Assembly: GCA_963717085.1 (NCBI GenBank)
Contig: CAVQVM010000015.1
Span: 124,001 to 188,000 of the forward strand
Reading direction: 5' to 3'
DNA from: DASQUK01 sp963717085
GTDB taxonomy: Bacteria; Actinomycetota; Acidimicrobiia; Acidimicrobiales; VFJN01
Length of the DNA stretch: 64,000 bases
The notes under the pieces are model-generated. The model worked only from the letters and a program-made list of their open reading frames with translations, searched no databases and was not told the DNA's origin. The position numbers and the translations under genes are program-made. Shown piece by piece: positions 31,809 to 40,094 of this stretch (position 1 is its first letter; the number at the start of each line of letters is the position of its first letter).

Positions 31809-32201
31809 CTACTCAGGCCGAGGGCTGTAGATCTCGATGAGGTTGCCGTCGGGGTCGTAGACCATCGCGTAGCGGACGCCCCAGGGGGCATCCCACGGCC
31901 TGCGGTCAACCTTGTAGCCGAGCCCCTTGAGCTTGGTGAACAGCGCATCGACGTCCCGGGCGGAGTCGACCTGGATCCCAAGCGCCACCCTGCCATGGGG
32001 CGCCGGCCGATAGTCCGGCGCATACAGGTTGGCCCACTTCGTAAGGTCCCAGTAGATCTGCAGTCCGCCGGGCAGCTCCAGTTCGACGTGGATCTCGGCG
32101 TACGCGTCGACCGGGAACTTGAACCCCAGATGCTCGTAGAAGGTGAGCGACCGAGCCATGTCGTCGACCACCACGCAGATGAAACCGGGACGAGGGTTCA
32201 C
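31809..32201 (-). CDS. VOC superfamily (glyoxalase/bleomycin resistance) protein
   Basis: This 130-residue protein has two beta-alpha-beta-beta-beta modules: GFICVVVDDMARSLTFYEHLGFKF ... HVELELPGGLQIYWD and VALGIQVDSARDVDALFTKLKGLGYKV ... RYAMVYDPDGNLIEIYSP. Candidate metal ligands are the Glu/His in EIHVEL and the Glu in NLIEIYSP. VOC proteins include glyoxalases, ring-cleaving dioxygenases, epimerases and resistance proteins; no subfamily can be assigned. The start is GTG 32201. It is convergent with the carotenoid oxygenase gene. Confidence 0.85.
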   Translation of the reverse strand: MNPRPGFICVVVDDMARSLTFYEHLGFKFPVDAYAEIHVELELPGGLQIYWDLTKWANLYAPDYRPAPHGRVALGIQVDSARDVDALFTKLKGLGYKVDRRPWDAPWGVRYAMVYDPDGNLIEIYSPRPE

Positions 32202-32578
32202 GTGCTGATGGTCCCCCGGCTAGAGCCGTAGTTCAAACTCGAGCGTCCGTCGCGGACGTGCGCGTGGCAAGGTGCACCGGCTCGTCGACGCCGTCGGCAC
32301 CGGCGTCGCCGACGACTGGGCCAAGCCCCCCGACTACTACTGACTGACCCTCGAGCAGGTCGCCAAGGCTCTCGAGCGCCCGGCTGGATCGTGTGGATCC
32401 CGCTCACGGCTGACGGTGCTGATCGGCAGCTTTCTGTGCATCGTGGCCAAACGCGGGGCGCCTCCGCCGCCCGCGGGAATCCCTTGCTACGCGACGGTTA
32501 ACGCCGTGGGCGCACATTGATCCCTGGCGGGCAGCAGGGAGTTGACCCGTCTGACAGTCGGCGGAAGGCGGTACTCCT
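32202..32578. other. Intergenic region with possible gene remnants
   Basis: No intact gene. Plus-strand codons around 32270-32342 (ending ADDWAKPPDYY stop) and 32345-32390 (LTLEQVAKALERPAG) read like fragments of decayed genes but match no family I can name. TTGACC near 32540 and GGAAGG near 32563 may be promoter and ribosome-binding site of the next gene. Confidence 0.35.
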
Positions 32579-33070
32579 ATGCGACGACCCGGAACTCTCC
32601 TGGCCGCGGCCGTGGTAGCGGCGGCTCTGAGTCTTGTAGCGCTGGTTGTTCCGGCGACTGCCGTCGGTGCGGACGCCGAACAGACCGTGACCATATTGGT
32701 TAACGAACCGGCCACCTGGGACTTCGACGATCCCTGCACGGGCGACGCTGTTCATGGCGACGGACTCGAGTCCGGTGTCGTCCGGATCACCGAGCTCGGT
32801 GACCGGGGCCACCATCTTCGGGTGAACGTGCGCGGCGTGGTCGATCTCTACGACAGCGACGACAACTTCGTCGGCACGTGGACGTACCAGCTACGGGTCG
32901 GAGACCAGTTCCCGCCCGACGGGCAAGGAGCCGTCCTGATTATCGCCGTCGGGCCGCTCGAGTACGCCGACGGCCACACGGCGATCGTTCAGGTGCAAGA
33001 GCACCGGGTCTTCGACAAGGGAGACACCCTGAAGCGGGAGTTCTTCAAGGCCACGTGTGGCGGAAAGTAA
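32579..33070 (+). CDS. Secreted protein of unknown function
   Basis: This 163-residue protein has a clear signal peptide (MRRPGTLLAAAVVAAALSLV then ALVVPATAVGADA; cleavage likely after VGA or AVG). The mature part is acidic with two Cys (FDDPCTGDAVHGDG and FKATCGGK at the very end), probably one disulfide, and beta-strand-like repeats (VVRITELGDRGHHLRVNVRGVVDLYD, FVGTWTYQLRVGDQFPPDG). The pattern resembles exported beta-sandwich proteins, but no family is recognised. ATG 32579 follows GGAAGGCGG. Confidence 0.8.
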   Translation: MRRPGTLLAAAVVAAALSLVALVVPATAVGADAEQTVTILVNEPATWDFDDPCTGDAVHGDGLESGVVRITELGDRGHHLRVNVRGVVDLYDSDDNFVGTWTYQLRVGDQFPPDGQGAVLIIAVGPLEYADGHTAIVQVQEHRVFDKGDTLKREFFKATCGGK

Positions 33071-33135
33071 CGCCCAACGTCATCGTTCCGAACCCGGTGC
33101 ACGCTCCCGGCCGCCACAAGGACTGAAGGGCTCCC

Positions 33136-33246
33136 ATGTTCGCCATGTCCGCTAGCGGCTGGATCGTCGCTGGCGGCGTCATCGGGATGCTCGCCCTCGT
33201 GTTCGTGCTCGCCCTCTGCCGAGCCGGCCCTTCGAGACAACGGTGA
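33136..33246 (+). CDS. Small single-pass membrane protein (36 aa)
   Basis: ATG 33136 opens a 36-codon frame: MFAMSASGWIVAGGVIGMLA, then LVFVLALCRAGPSRQR. It reads as one transmembrane helix with a short basic tail, so the C-terminus is probably cytoplasmic. GAAGGG lies 8-13 bases upstream. It follows the secreted protein by 65 bases on the same strand and could be co-transcribed. Its small size makes chance possible. Confidence 0.45.
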   Translation: MFAMSASGWIVAGGVIGMLALVFVLALCRAGPSRQR

Positions 33247-33384
33247 ACAATGGTCGCCGGCCAACGCCCGACCGCTATGCAAGCGGCATCACTCTCGACA
33301 ATCCCAACGAACAAATCCCCCAAAGTGGAAGCACCAAAAGTAAGTGACTGAACGGTAACGACGGTGCTCTGACCGCGACCTTCG

Positions 33385-33398
33385 CGAACATACGTTTG
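33385..33398. promoter_or_regulatory. SOS (LexA) box
   Basis: CGAACATACGTTTG fits the LexA box of actinobacteria and Bacillus, CGAAC-N4-GTTYG. It overlaps a candidate -10 (TACGTT at 33391-33396) paired with CTGACC at 33369-33374, 16 bases upstream, where bound LexA would block transcription. Confidence 0.65.
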
Positions 33399-33408
33399 TA
33401 CTAGGTGG

Positions 33409-33642
33409 GTGAGCAAGAGAGGAGGCGGATACCGTCGTCGGATGGCGCACATCCGTATCGGCGATAAGAGCTGGAATGTCACTGACGACTCGGAGACGGT
33501 GCTCCGCCACCTGACCAACAGTGAGACCTACGTGGGGGAGCTCACGGGCAGTAGCGGCGCACTCGTAATCTCGTCCACGTTGAACTGGGCGGTCGTCTCG
33601 GCCAAGCAGCCGGCGGTCGACCCCGGCACCAGTGCCTTCTGA
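33409..33642 (+). CDS. Small protein of unknown function behind an SOS box
   Basis: From GTG 33409 it is 77 residues; from ATG 33442 (MAHIRIGDKSWNVTDDSETV) 66. The core looks like a small folded protein: HIRIGDKSWNVTDDSETVLRHLTNSETYVGELTGSSGALVISSTLNWAVVSAKQP, mostly beta strands with one helix. I recognise no family. The LexA-type box ends 11 bases before the GTG and the candidate -10 would place the transcript start within about 10 bases of it, so it may be a DNA-damage-induced gene with little or no leader. It stands alone. Confidence 0.55.
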   Translation: MSKRGGGYRRRMAHIRIGDKSWNVTDDSETVLRHLTNSETYVGELTGSSGALVISSTLNWAVVSAKQPAVDPGTSAF

Positions 33643-33993
33643 CCGAGGCACGCTGCACCGCACGAGCCGCCGGCCTGGGCCAGCGCCGTCGGCAAGGTGG
33701 GGCCGGCGTACCGGACGTCCGCCGTGACACGCTCATGACCTAGTGCCAGTCACAAGGGTTGTGGAACCTCGTGCTCGTCTGCTCCGGCATCACCACCCGG
33801 CCTGTGCTCGAGTGGTCCGCCGAAATGACCCGGGCGACCGCCACGGCGCCGTGCCTAGGCTCGGGGAATGCGCCGATGTTGACGCTGGCTGACCGGCCAC
33901 CATGCGGGCGCCGTCGCCCGTGCGCGTGGGCCTCCCGGGCGAAGCGTGTCCCCAAGAGGAACGCATTCGCCCGCTTCAGGAGGTCCATTACGC
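33643..33993. other. Intergenic region, possible old insertion end
   Basis: No gene recognised. At 33741 the sequence CTAGTGCC-AGTCACAAGGGTTGTGGAACC resembles one end of an insertion element and begins with the same CTAGTGCC as the repeats at 21228, 26031 and 60628. No opposite end was found. Confidence 0.35.
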
Positions 33994-34923
33994 ATGCCAT
34001 CGACAACCGAGGTCGTGCCGCTCGCGCCCGACCATCTTGATCAGCTCACGGGGCTCCTCAACGCCCATCTCGACGCGGTCGTCCCCGGGTTCGCGCTGCC
34101 GGCCGCCTACCTCGCCGAGCGCCTGACCCGCGACCCCGGGGAGGCGATCGTCGACCCCTGGGTCGTGCGCCGCCGCACCCTGGTTGGCGTCGAGCGCGAT
34201 CGTGTCGTCGCCGCGGCCCACCTGTTGCGGTACGGGGCGACGGCCGAAGTCGGTCCCGCCTTCCGCAACGTGGGCGAGGTCGCATGGCTTCTGGCCTGGC
34301 CGTCGTCCTGCGAGGCGGCCGACGCCGTGCTGGCGGCCGGACTGCGCCAGCTCGGGGACTGGGGCGCGGAGGCACCGTGGCTCTGCACCGGGAGCATGTT
34401 CGTGCCGACGGTGTCGGGCATCCCCGATACCTGGCCCCACATCGCCGCGATCCTGCGGGGGGCGGGCTACGCGCCGGAGCCCGAGCGCGAGGAGTTGCTC
34501 TACGGCGGCCGCATCGACCACCTCGACCCGCCGCCGGCGCCGCCGATAGAGGGACTCGTGGTCGCCCGCCGCATGTGCGACTTCGCCCCCCGGTTCGCGG
34601 CGGAGCTCGCCGGGGAGACCATCGGGCTGTTCGACGTCGGCTCCGACGTCACCGCCGGTGGCGTGCTCCCTGCGCTGGCGGGTTGGGCCGATCCCTGGAA
34701 CCTCTGGGTCGACGAGCAGCACCGCTCACGGGGCGTCGGCTCGTGGCTCGTCCGCTCGGCGGTGCCGTACCTGCGCCTCGGCGGCTGTGACCGGATGCTC
34801 GTGACGGTGGCCGTCGAGGACGAGCGGGCCGGCGCCGGGCGGTTCTACGAGCGGCTGGGCCTGGTGCGCCTGGCCCGGCTCGACCGGGCCTGGAGGACCG
34901 CGGGCAAGAGCGAGCGGACGTAG
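33994..34923 (+). CDS. GNAT family N-acetyltransferase
   Basis: This 309-residue protein has a C-terminal GNAT core: LVDEQHRSRGVGSWLVRSAVPYLRLGGCDRMLVTVAVEDERAGAGRFYERLGLVRLARLDRAW. It holds the acetyl-CoA loop in the form QHRSRGVG (consensus Q/RxxGxG/A). The N-terminal half (LAPDHLDQLTGLLNAHLDAVVPGF ... YGGRIDHL) may be a second, degenerate GNAT fold, as in two-domain acetyltransferases. ATG 33994 has an excellent AGGAGGTCC ribosome-binding site. The substrate is unknown. Confidence 0.85.
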   Translation: MPSTTEVVPLAPDHLDQLTGLLNAHLDAVVPGFALPAAYLAERLTRDPGEAIVDPWVVRRRTLVGVERDRVVAAAHLLRYGATAEVGPAFRNVGEVAWLLAWPSSCEAADAVLAAGLRQLGDWGAEAPWLCTGSMFVPTVSGIPDTWPHIAAILRGAGYAPEPEREELLYGGRIDHLDPPPAPPIEGLVVARRMCDFAPRFAAELAGETIGLFDVGSDVTAGGVLPALAGWADPWNLWVDEQHRSRGVGSWLVRSAVPYLRLGGCDRMLVTVAVEDERAGAGRFYERLGLVRLARLDRAWRTAGKSERT

Positions 34924-34941
34924 GGCCAGCTCACGCGGGGC

Positions 34942-35418
34942 CTATCCCGGCTCCACCTCGCCGATGTCCTCGTGCCACAGTGCCGGCTCTGCGGTGATGA
35001 ACTCCCGCATGAGCTGGCGGCACTCGGCCGAATCGAGCACGACCAGCTCAACGCCCTGCTGGCGCAGCAGGCCCTCGGCGCCGAGGAAGGTGGCGTTCTC
35101 ACCGATGACCACCCGGCGGATCCCGTAGAGCAGGATCGTGCCGGCGCACATGAAGCACGGCGACAGCGTCGTGAACATGCTGGCCCGCCGGTAGGTGGCC
35201 GCGGGCAGCCGTCCGGCGTTCTCGATCGCGTCGGTCTCGCCGTGACGGATGGCGCTGCCCAGCTGGACCCGCCGGTTGCGCCCGGCGCCCAGGACCCGCC
35301 CGTCCGCCACCAGCACGGCGCCGATCGGTATGCCGCCCTCGGCCCGCCCGAGCCGCGCCTGCTCCAGCGCCATCGCGAGCCAGCGCTCGTCCTCATCAGC
35401 GGCGCCCGGCCCGCTCAT
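34942..35418 (-). CDS. Cytosine deaminase-like nucleobase deaminase (yeast Fcy1 type)
   Basis: This 158-residue zinc deaminase has ligands His59 and catalytic Glu61 in IRHGETDAIENAGR, and Cys88 and Cys91 in LSPCFMCAGTILLYGIRRVVIGENATF. The C-terminal end LMREFITAEPALWHEDIGEV matches the closing segment of yeast cytosine deaminase (FIDERPQDWFEDIGE) far better than TadA or guanine deaminase. It would convert cytosine to uracil in the cytosol. Bacterial cytosine deaminase is normally the unrelated amidohydrolase CodA. The start ATG overlaps the stop of the MerR gene (ATGA), so it is co-expressed with that regulator. Confidence 0.85.
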   Translation of the reverse strand: MSGPGAADEDERWLAMALEQARLGRAEGGIPIGAVLVADGRVLGAGRNRRVQLGSAIRHGETDAIENAGRLPAATYRRASMFTTLSPCFMCAGTILLYGIRRVVIGENATFLGAEGLLRQQGVELVVLDSAECRQLMREFITAEPALWHEDIGEVEPG

Positions 35419-36200
35419 CCGGGTGCACCGAACAGCGCCGTGACGACGTCGGCAGCGGAGTCGGGGGCGTGGACCTCGAGCGCGACGCCACGGTCGTCGA
35501 TCACGATCGCGAACCCGAAGAACCGGCAGCAGCCCTGCTCCGCGTCGGCCAGGCGGGCGATCTCGGTGACGGACGTTCCCGGCGCGAACTCGAGCCGGAC
35601 GCCGTCGTCGAGCGGCAGCCGGGCGGTCACGCCCTGGAGGGGCCCGCCCGTCTCGCCCTCGCCCGCCAGGAGCGCCCTCCAGTCGGCGAGCCGGCCGGCC
35701 ATCTCGTCGGGGCCGAGCGTGCAGGCGATGGGCGGGTCGTCGCCGTCGGCCTCCACGGCCAGCGGCGCGGACACGCACGTGGCGATGGGCGGGTCGTCGG
35801 CGGCGCATCCACACTCGTCGTCGCACGGCCCGACCGGGCGGTGGCGATCCAGCGCCGCCGACGCTCGCCGGAGCTCGGCGGTGAAGGTCGTCAGCTCGGC
35901 GATCCGGGCCTGCGCCTCGGCGACCTTGGCCTCGACCATCGCCCGGAGCCGCACCTGGACGGGTCCGCACTCGCCGCCGTCCCAGGCCTGGGCCAGCTCG
36001 GCGATCTCGTCGAGGCTGCAGCCGAGCCGCTTGGCCCGGGCGATGAACCGCAGGCGCTCGACCGCGGCGTCGTCATACAGCCGGTATCCAGCCGCCGATC
36101 GCTCGGCCGGTGGCATCAGCCCGATGTCCTCGTAGTAGCGCAGGGTGGCAGCGGTGAACCCGCTCCGCTCCGCCACCTCGGCGATCTGATACGTGCTCAC
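35415..36200 (-). CDS. MerR family regulator with Cys-rich C-terminal extension
   Basis: This 261-residue regulator has the MerR HTH: MSTYQIAEVAERSGFTAATLRYYEDIGLMPPAERSAAGYRLYDDAAVERLRFIARAKRLGCSLDEIAELAQAW. A dimerisation helix follows (VQVRLRAMVEAKVAEAQARIAELTTFTAELRRASAALDRH), then about 120 extra residues with clustered Cys (PCDDECGCAADDPPIATC, ACTLGP, EQGCCRFFGF) that could bind a metal or redox ligand. The GTG start lies 7 bases after a candidate -10, so the mRNA is probably leaderless. It is coupled to the cytosine deaminase gene. Confidence 0.88.
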   Translation of the reverse strand: MSTYQIAEVAERSGFTAATLRYYEDIGLMPPAERSAAGYRLYDDAAVERLRFIARAKRLGCSLDEIAELAQAWDGGECGPVQVRLRAMVEAKVAEAQARIAELTTFTAELRRASAALDRHRPVGPCDDECGCAADDPPIATCVSAPLAVEADGDDPPIACTLGPDEMAGRLADWRALLAGEGETGGPLQGVTARLPLDDGVRLEFAPGTSVTEIARLADAEQGCCRFFGFAIVIDDRGVALEVHAPDSAADVVTALFGAPG

Positions 36201-36206
36201 GCCGCG

Positions 36207-36238
36207 ACCCTAAGCCTTCCAGTCGACTTGAAGGTCAA
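36207..36238 (-). promoter_or_regulatory. MerR-type promoter/operator
   Basis: On the minus strand TTGACC (36238-36233) and TAGGGT (36212-36207) are separated by 20 bases, the over-long spacer typical of MerR-controlled promoters. A dyad, CCTTCAAGTCGACTGGAAGG (36234-36215), fills the spacer. It fits autoregulation of the MerR-deaminase operon. Confidence 0.75.
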
Positions 36239-36343
36239 GGGCCCCGCCGCCGGCGTTCCGATGGATTCCGCCAGAGTAGTAATCTTTTATATGAAGGCCC
36301 GGTGGCCTATGATCGGGCCGTCGATCCACGCTTCGAGGGGGCC

Positions 36344-37444
36344 ATGATGTCGCTGGTCATCGATGCCGATGGGCACGTCGAGGAGAACCTGGCCGAGCTC
36401 GTCGGCGCCATCCCGGCGGCCATGCAGCCCCACGCCATGCGCTTCGTGTCGGTCGCCGGCGGCCACGTCACCTACGAGATCGAGGGGCGGCTCTGGCGGT
36501 CGAAGTACCCGTACCCGGGGGGCCTGCAGAACCACGTCTCCGCCGGTGGGGAGCGCCGGGAAGGCGGCCGCGACCCCAAGGTCCGGCTCCAGGTGCTCGA
36601 GGACGAGGGGATCGACGCCGCCGTCCTCTACCCGAGCGTGGGGATGATGTTCGGGCTCCTCGAGAACCCAGATATCGCCGCCGCCCTGTGCGCCGCCTAT
36701 AACGACTGGCTCGCGGGTTACTGCTCCACCGATCCCGACCGCCTCGTCGGCGTGGCGCTCTTGCCGCAGCAGGATCCTGCGCTCGCCGCTGCCGAGCTGG
36801 AACGGGCGGTCGACGGGCTCGGCTTCGTCGGCGGCGTCATCCGCCCCAACAAGGTCGGCGGCCGCACGGTCGACCATCCCGACTTCGACCGACTCTGGGA
36901 GACCGCGCAGGGGCTGGACGTCCCCGTCGGGCTCCACGAGGCCTACCTCTCGGGCATCGACACCGTGGGGGTCGACCGCATGCCGAGCTACGCCGGCTGC
37001 CACGTCGTCAGCCACGTCTTCGAGCAGATGACCGGCATGCTCGTCACCACCCTGGCCGGCATCTTCGAGCGATTCCCCAACCTCCGGATCGGCTTCCTGG
37101 AGGCTGGCTGCGGCTGGGCGCCGACGTGGGTCGACCGCATCGAGGAGCACTTCGAGCTCGCACCCGAGGACTTCCACGGCGGCGACCCCAAGGGAAGCAT
37201 CAACCGCCGGTCGTGGCTGACCTTCGAGGTCGAGGAGCCCGGCCTGGAGGCGACCCTCGGGCTCGGCTGGGCCGACAACGTGATGTTCGCCTCCGACTAC
37301 CCGCACCACGACGCCGTGTACCCGGGGGCGGTGAAGCACGTGCGGGAGCGGGGGCTGGCCGAGGACCTCGAGCGCAAGATCCTCGGCCAGAACGCGCTGC
37401 GGTTCTACGGCCCGCGGCTCCAGGACATCCTCGACCGGAGGTGA
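36344..37444 (+). CDS. Amidohydrolase_2 family metal-dependent hydrolase/decarboxylase
   Basis: This 366-residue ACMSD-like protein has MSLVIDADGHVEENLAEL at the start, YNDWLAGYCSTDPDRLVGVALLPQQDP, VPVGLHEAYL (His ligand), GFLEAGCGWAPTWVDRIEEHFE and FASDYPHHDAVYPGAVKHV (final Asp). Relatives decarboxylate or hydrolyse ring-fission acids. ATG 36344 follows GAGGGGGCC; TATGAT at 36308-36313 is a candidate -10. First gene of a six-gene operon with an aldolase-like protein, SDR, Rieske oxygenase, acyl-CoA ligase and CaiB; 5 bases separate it from the next gene. Confidence 0.83.
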   Translation: MMSLVIDADGHVEENLAELVGAIPAAMQPHAMRFVSVAGGHVTYEIEGRLWRSKYPYPGGLQNHVSAGGERREGGRDPKVRLQVLEDEGIDAAVLYPSVGMMFGLLENPDIAAALCAAYNDWLAGYCSTDPDRLVGVALLPQQDPALAAAELERAVDGLGFVGGVIRPNKVGGRTVDHPDFDRLWETAQGLDVPVGLHEAYLSGIDTVGVDRMPSYAGCHVVSHVFEQMTGMLVTTLAGIFERFPNLRIGFLEAGCGWAPTWVDRIEEHFELAPEDFHGGDPKGSINRRSWLTFEVEEPGLEATLGLGWADNVMFASDYPHHDAVYPGAVKHVRERGLAEDLERKILGQNALRFYGPRLQDILDRR

Positions 37445-37449
37445 ACGAC

Positions 37450-38223
37450 ATGACCACCGTCGAGAGCGGCAAGCCCACGCAGATGAAGGCCATGAAGGTC
37501 AGCAAGCCCTACGCGCCGGCCCTGCCCGAGCTGGCGCCGGCGCAGGAGCTCGCGTTGCTCGCCCGCTGCCTGTTCTCCGAGGGCTACGACGACCACCTCG
37601 CCGGCCACATCACCTACAAGCAGCCGGACGGCACCTTCCTGGTCAATCCGTTCGGGCTGACGTGGGACGAGCTCCGGGCGAGCGACGTGATGCGCATGGA
37701 CGCCGACGGCAAGGAGCTCGACGGTCCCTGGACGATCACGCCGGCGATCACCCTGCACGTCGAGCTGCACAAGGCCCGCCACGACGTCGGCGTGGCGATC
37801 CACAACCACTCCCGCTGGGGGACCATCTGGGCGGACATCGGACGTGCCCCCGAGGTCTACGACCAGACCAGCGCGCTGTACCACGGCGAGGTGGCGGTCT
37901 ACGACGAGTACTGGGGCGCCGTCGACGATCGCCGCAACGCGCAGGCGGCCGTGAAGGCGATGGGCGACGCCAACGTCGGGCTCCTCGCCAACCACGGCGT
38001 CCTGGTGCTGGCCAGTGACATCGAGCAGGCCTACCTGCGGGCCATGTCGTTCGAGTGGCGCTGCCGCCAGGCCTGGCACATCGCCGCCGCCGGGGGCGGC
38101 ACGCCGATGAACCGTGACGCGGCCCGGAACTACGGCGACTTCTTCAACACACACCAGTTCACCGGCCTGTTCGAGTCGATGGCCCGGCGCGAGCTGCGCC
38201 GCGATCCCACGATCCTGGACTGA
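37450..38223 (+). CDS. Class II aldolase/adducin family protein
   Basis: This 257-residue protein has the fold landmarks LARCLFSEGYDDHLAGHITYKQPDGTFLVNPFGLTWDEL, the metal-binding AIHNHSRWGTIWADIG and a third His in VGLLANHGVLVLASDIEQAYLRAMSFEWRCRQ. Class II aldolases use zinc to cleave or form aldol bonds; many operon-borne relatives in actinobacteria are of unknown substrate, and some act as decarboxylases or as adducin-like binding proteins. Start ATG 37450. In this operon a retro-aldol step after side-chain hydration is plausible, which is inference from context. Confidence 0.85.
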   Translation: MTTVESGKPTQMKAMKVSKPYAPALPELAPAQELALLARCLFSEGYDDHLAGHITYKQPDGTFLVNPFGLTWDELRASDVMRMDADGKELDGPWTITPAITLHVELHKARHDVGVAIHNHSRWGTIWADIGRAPEVYDQTSALYHGEVAVYDEYWGAVDDRRNAQAAVKAMGDANVGLLANHGVLVLASDIEQAYLRAMSFEWRCRQAWHIAAAGGGTPMNRDAARNYGDFFNTHQFTGLFESMARRELRRDPTILD

Positions 38224-38246
38224 CTGAGCACGAGGGGGACCGCGCA

Positions 38247-39011
38247 ATGGACGGGAACGGTCGGGTCGCGCTGGTGACGGGGGGCGGGCGGGGGATCGGC
38301 CGGGCCATCTCCGTCGGCCTCGCCGAGGACGGCTTCGACGTGGCGGTGAACTACCGCCGTGACAAGGACGCCGCCGACGAGACCGGCGCCGAGATCACGC
38401 GGCTGGGGCGGCGGGGCGAGTCGTTCCAGGCGTCGGTCGACTCGCTCGAGGAGGCGCAGGCGATGGTGGACGCGGTCGTCGCCGGCTTCGGCCAGCTCGA
38501 CGCCGTCGTCCACAACGCGGGGGTGACCAACCGCGGCCGGACCGTCGCCGACACCGAGCTCGCGGACCTCGAGCGGGTCATGGGCATCCACGCCTTCGGA
38601 GCCCACCACGTCTGCCAGCTGGCGGTGCCCCACCTGCGCTCGCGGCCGCGGGGCGACGTCGTCCTGATCTCCAGCCAGTCCACGCAGAGCTTCGACCCCA
38701 ACTCCGCTCCCTACACGATGGCGAAGGCGGGCCTCGAGGCGCTGGCGTTCACACTGGCGCGCGAGGAGGCCCGCAACGGCATCCGCGTGAACGTCGTGGC
38801 CGGCGGCCTGGTCAACACCGAGATGGGGCGCCGCGTCGCCAAGGGCGCCCTCGGCGTCGACGACATCCACGACCTCGACCGCAACGTGCCGCTCGGGCGT
38901 GTCTGCGAGCCCGAGGACATCGCCTCGGTCGTGCGCTTCCTCGTCTCGGACCGGTGCACGCTGGTGACCGGGCAGCGGATCGCGGTCGACGGCGGCGGCT
39001 TCGGCCGCTGA
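38247..39011 (+). CDS. SDR family NAD(P)-dependent oxidoreductase
   Basis: This 254-residue classical short-chain dehydrogenase has VALVTGGGRGIGRAISVGLAE (cofactor glycine motif), VHNAGVTNRGR, the catalytic Ser in VLISSQSTQSFD and the YxxxK pair in APYTMAKAGLEALAFTLAREEARNGIRVNVVAGG. The RRDK after the second strand (VAVNYRRDKDAADE) suggests NADP(H). It likely oxidises or reduces an alcohol/ketone intermediate of the same pathway. ATG 38247 follows GAGGGGGACC; the next gene begins 9 bases after the stop. Confidence 0.9.
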   Translation: MDGNGRVALVTGGGRGIGRAISVGLAEDGFDVAVNYRRDKDAADETGAEITRLGRRGESFQASVDSLEEAQAMVDAVVAGFGQLDAVVHNAGVTNRGRTVADTELADLERVMGIHAFGAHHVCQLAVPHLRSRPRGDVVLISSQSTQSFDPNSAPYTMAKAGLEALAFTLAREEARNGIRVNVVAGGLVNTEMGRRVAKGALGVDDIHDLDRNVPLGRVCEPEDIASVVRFLVSDRCTLVTGQRIAVDGGGFGR

Positions 39012-39020
39012 GGGAGGAAA

Positions 39021-40094
39021 ATGCCACGTGTGAACGAGAGCCAGCCGGCCTCGCCGTTGGCCGTGTCGTCGTATCGCTACCCCGCCGGATGGTTCGTGGT
39101 GGCGTGGTCGTCGGATGTGGCGCGGGGGGACGTCAAGCGGTTGCACTACTTCGGGAGGGAGCTCGTCTGCTTCCGGACCGAGGGGGGCGAGGTCTCGGTG
39201 CTGGACGCCTACTGCCAGCACCTCGGCGGGCATCTGGGCGTCGGTGGCCACGTCGAGGGCGACGACATCGTCTGCCCCTGGCACGGCTGGCACTGGCGCG
39301 GCGACGGCTCCAACGCCCTCATCCCGTACTCGAAGGAGCGGTGCAAGCAGAACGTCCGCATCCAGTCGTTCCCGGTCATGGAGTGGTGCGGCATGGTCTT
39401 GATGTGGTTCGACCGGGACGGGCGGGAGCCGACATGGGACCCGCCCGACGTGCCCGAGCTGGAGACCGATGACTACTACCCGCTGCACCCGCACTCGCGC
39501 ATGTTGAACCGGGTCAAGGTGCACCCGCAGGTGATCGTCGAGAACGCCGCCGACCCGTACCACATCCAGCCCGTCCACCACGGCGATCAACCAGCGCAGA
39601 CCACGTCGTTCGAGCTGCACGAGAACCACCTCCACGCCACCGTCGCCGTCAACTACGGGGGCGCCCACGAGGCGACGTGGCTCACGCCCGACGGCCCCGT
39701 CGACGGGACCGTGGTGTACGACACGTACGGCCTGAGCATCGGCTTCGTGCGGTTCCCGGCCGAGGTGTTGGCCTCGGTACAGATCACGGGCCACACGCCG
39801 GTCGATGAGGACTACACCGACTACTACTTCACGATGGCCTGCATCCGTGAGCCCGGCGACACCGGCGACAAGCCCACGGGCAGGGCCGCAAGGTGGATCC
39901 AGCTCCAGCAGGAGATCATCAAGCAGGACTTCTTCACCTGGGAGAACATGAAGTACCTGCCCAAGCCCAACTTCGCCGTCGAGGAGGCAAAGGACTACGC
40001 CGCGCTGCGGCGCTGGGCGCAGCGCTTCTATCCGCCCGACACGCTCCCGTCCGACGGCGCGCCGGCCGGCACCGGCGGCCGGGAAGGTTCGTGA
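39021..40094 (+). CDS. Rieske oxygenase large subunit, KshA-like
   Basis: This 357-residue protein has Rieske 2Fe-2S ligands Cys65 and His67, Cys85 and His88 (CQHLGGHLGVGGHVEGDDIVCPWHGWH), followed by RGDGSNALIPYSKERCKQN. That segment resembles the region after the cluster in 3-ketosteroid 9alpha-hydroxylase (KshA). The mononuclear iron site is in IVENAADPYHIQPVHHG. KshA-type enzymes are homotrimeric oxygenases hydroxylating terpenoid/steroid or other cyclic substrates and need a separate reductase, which is not in this operon. The stop overlaps the ligase start (TGATG). Confidence 0.88.
   Translation: MPRVNESQPASPLAVSSYRYPAGWFVVAWSSDVARGDVKRLHYFGRELVCFRTEGGEVSVLDAYCQHLGGHLGVGGHVEGDDIVCPWHGWHWRGDGSNALIPYSKERCKQNVRIQSFPVMEWCGMVLMWFDRDGREPTWDPPDVPELETDDYYPLHPHSRMLNRVKVHPQVIVENAADPYHIQPVHHGDQPAQTTSFELHENHLHATVAVNYGGAHEATWLTPDGPVDGTVVYDTYGLSIGFVRFPAEVLASVQITGHTPVDEDYTDYYFTMACIREPGDTGDKPTGRAARWIQLQQEIIKQDFFTWENMKYLPKPNFAVEEAKDYAALRRWAQRFYPPDTLPSDGAPAGTGGREGS

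Noticed and set aside
33740..34006. 88-codon minus-strand frame ending TSTRFHNPCDWH
   Set aside because: It overlaps the start and ribosome-binding site of the acetyltransferase and has no domain; the CTAGTGCC end beneath it was noted as a possible insertion end instead.
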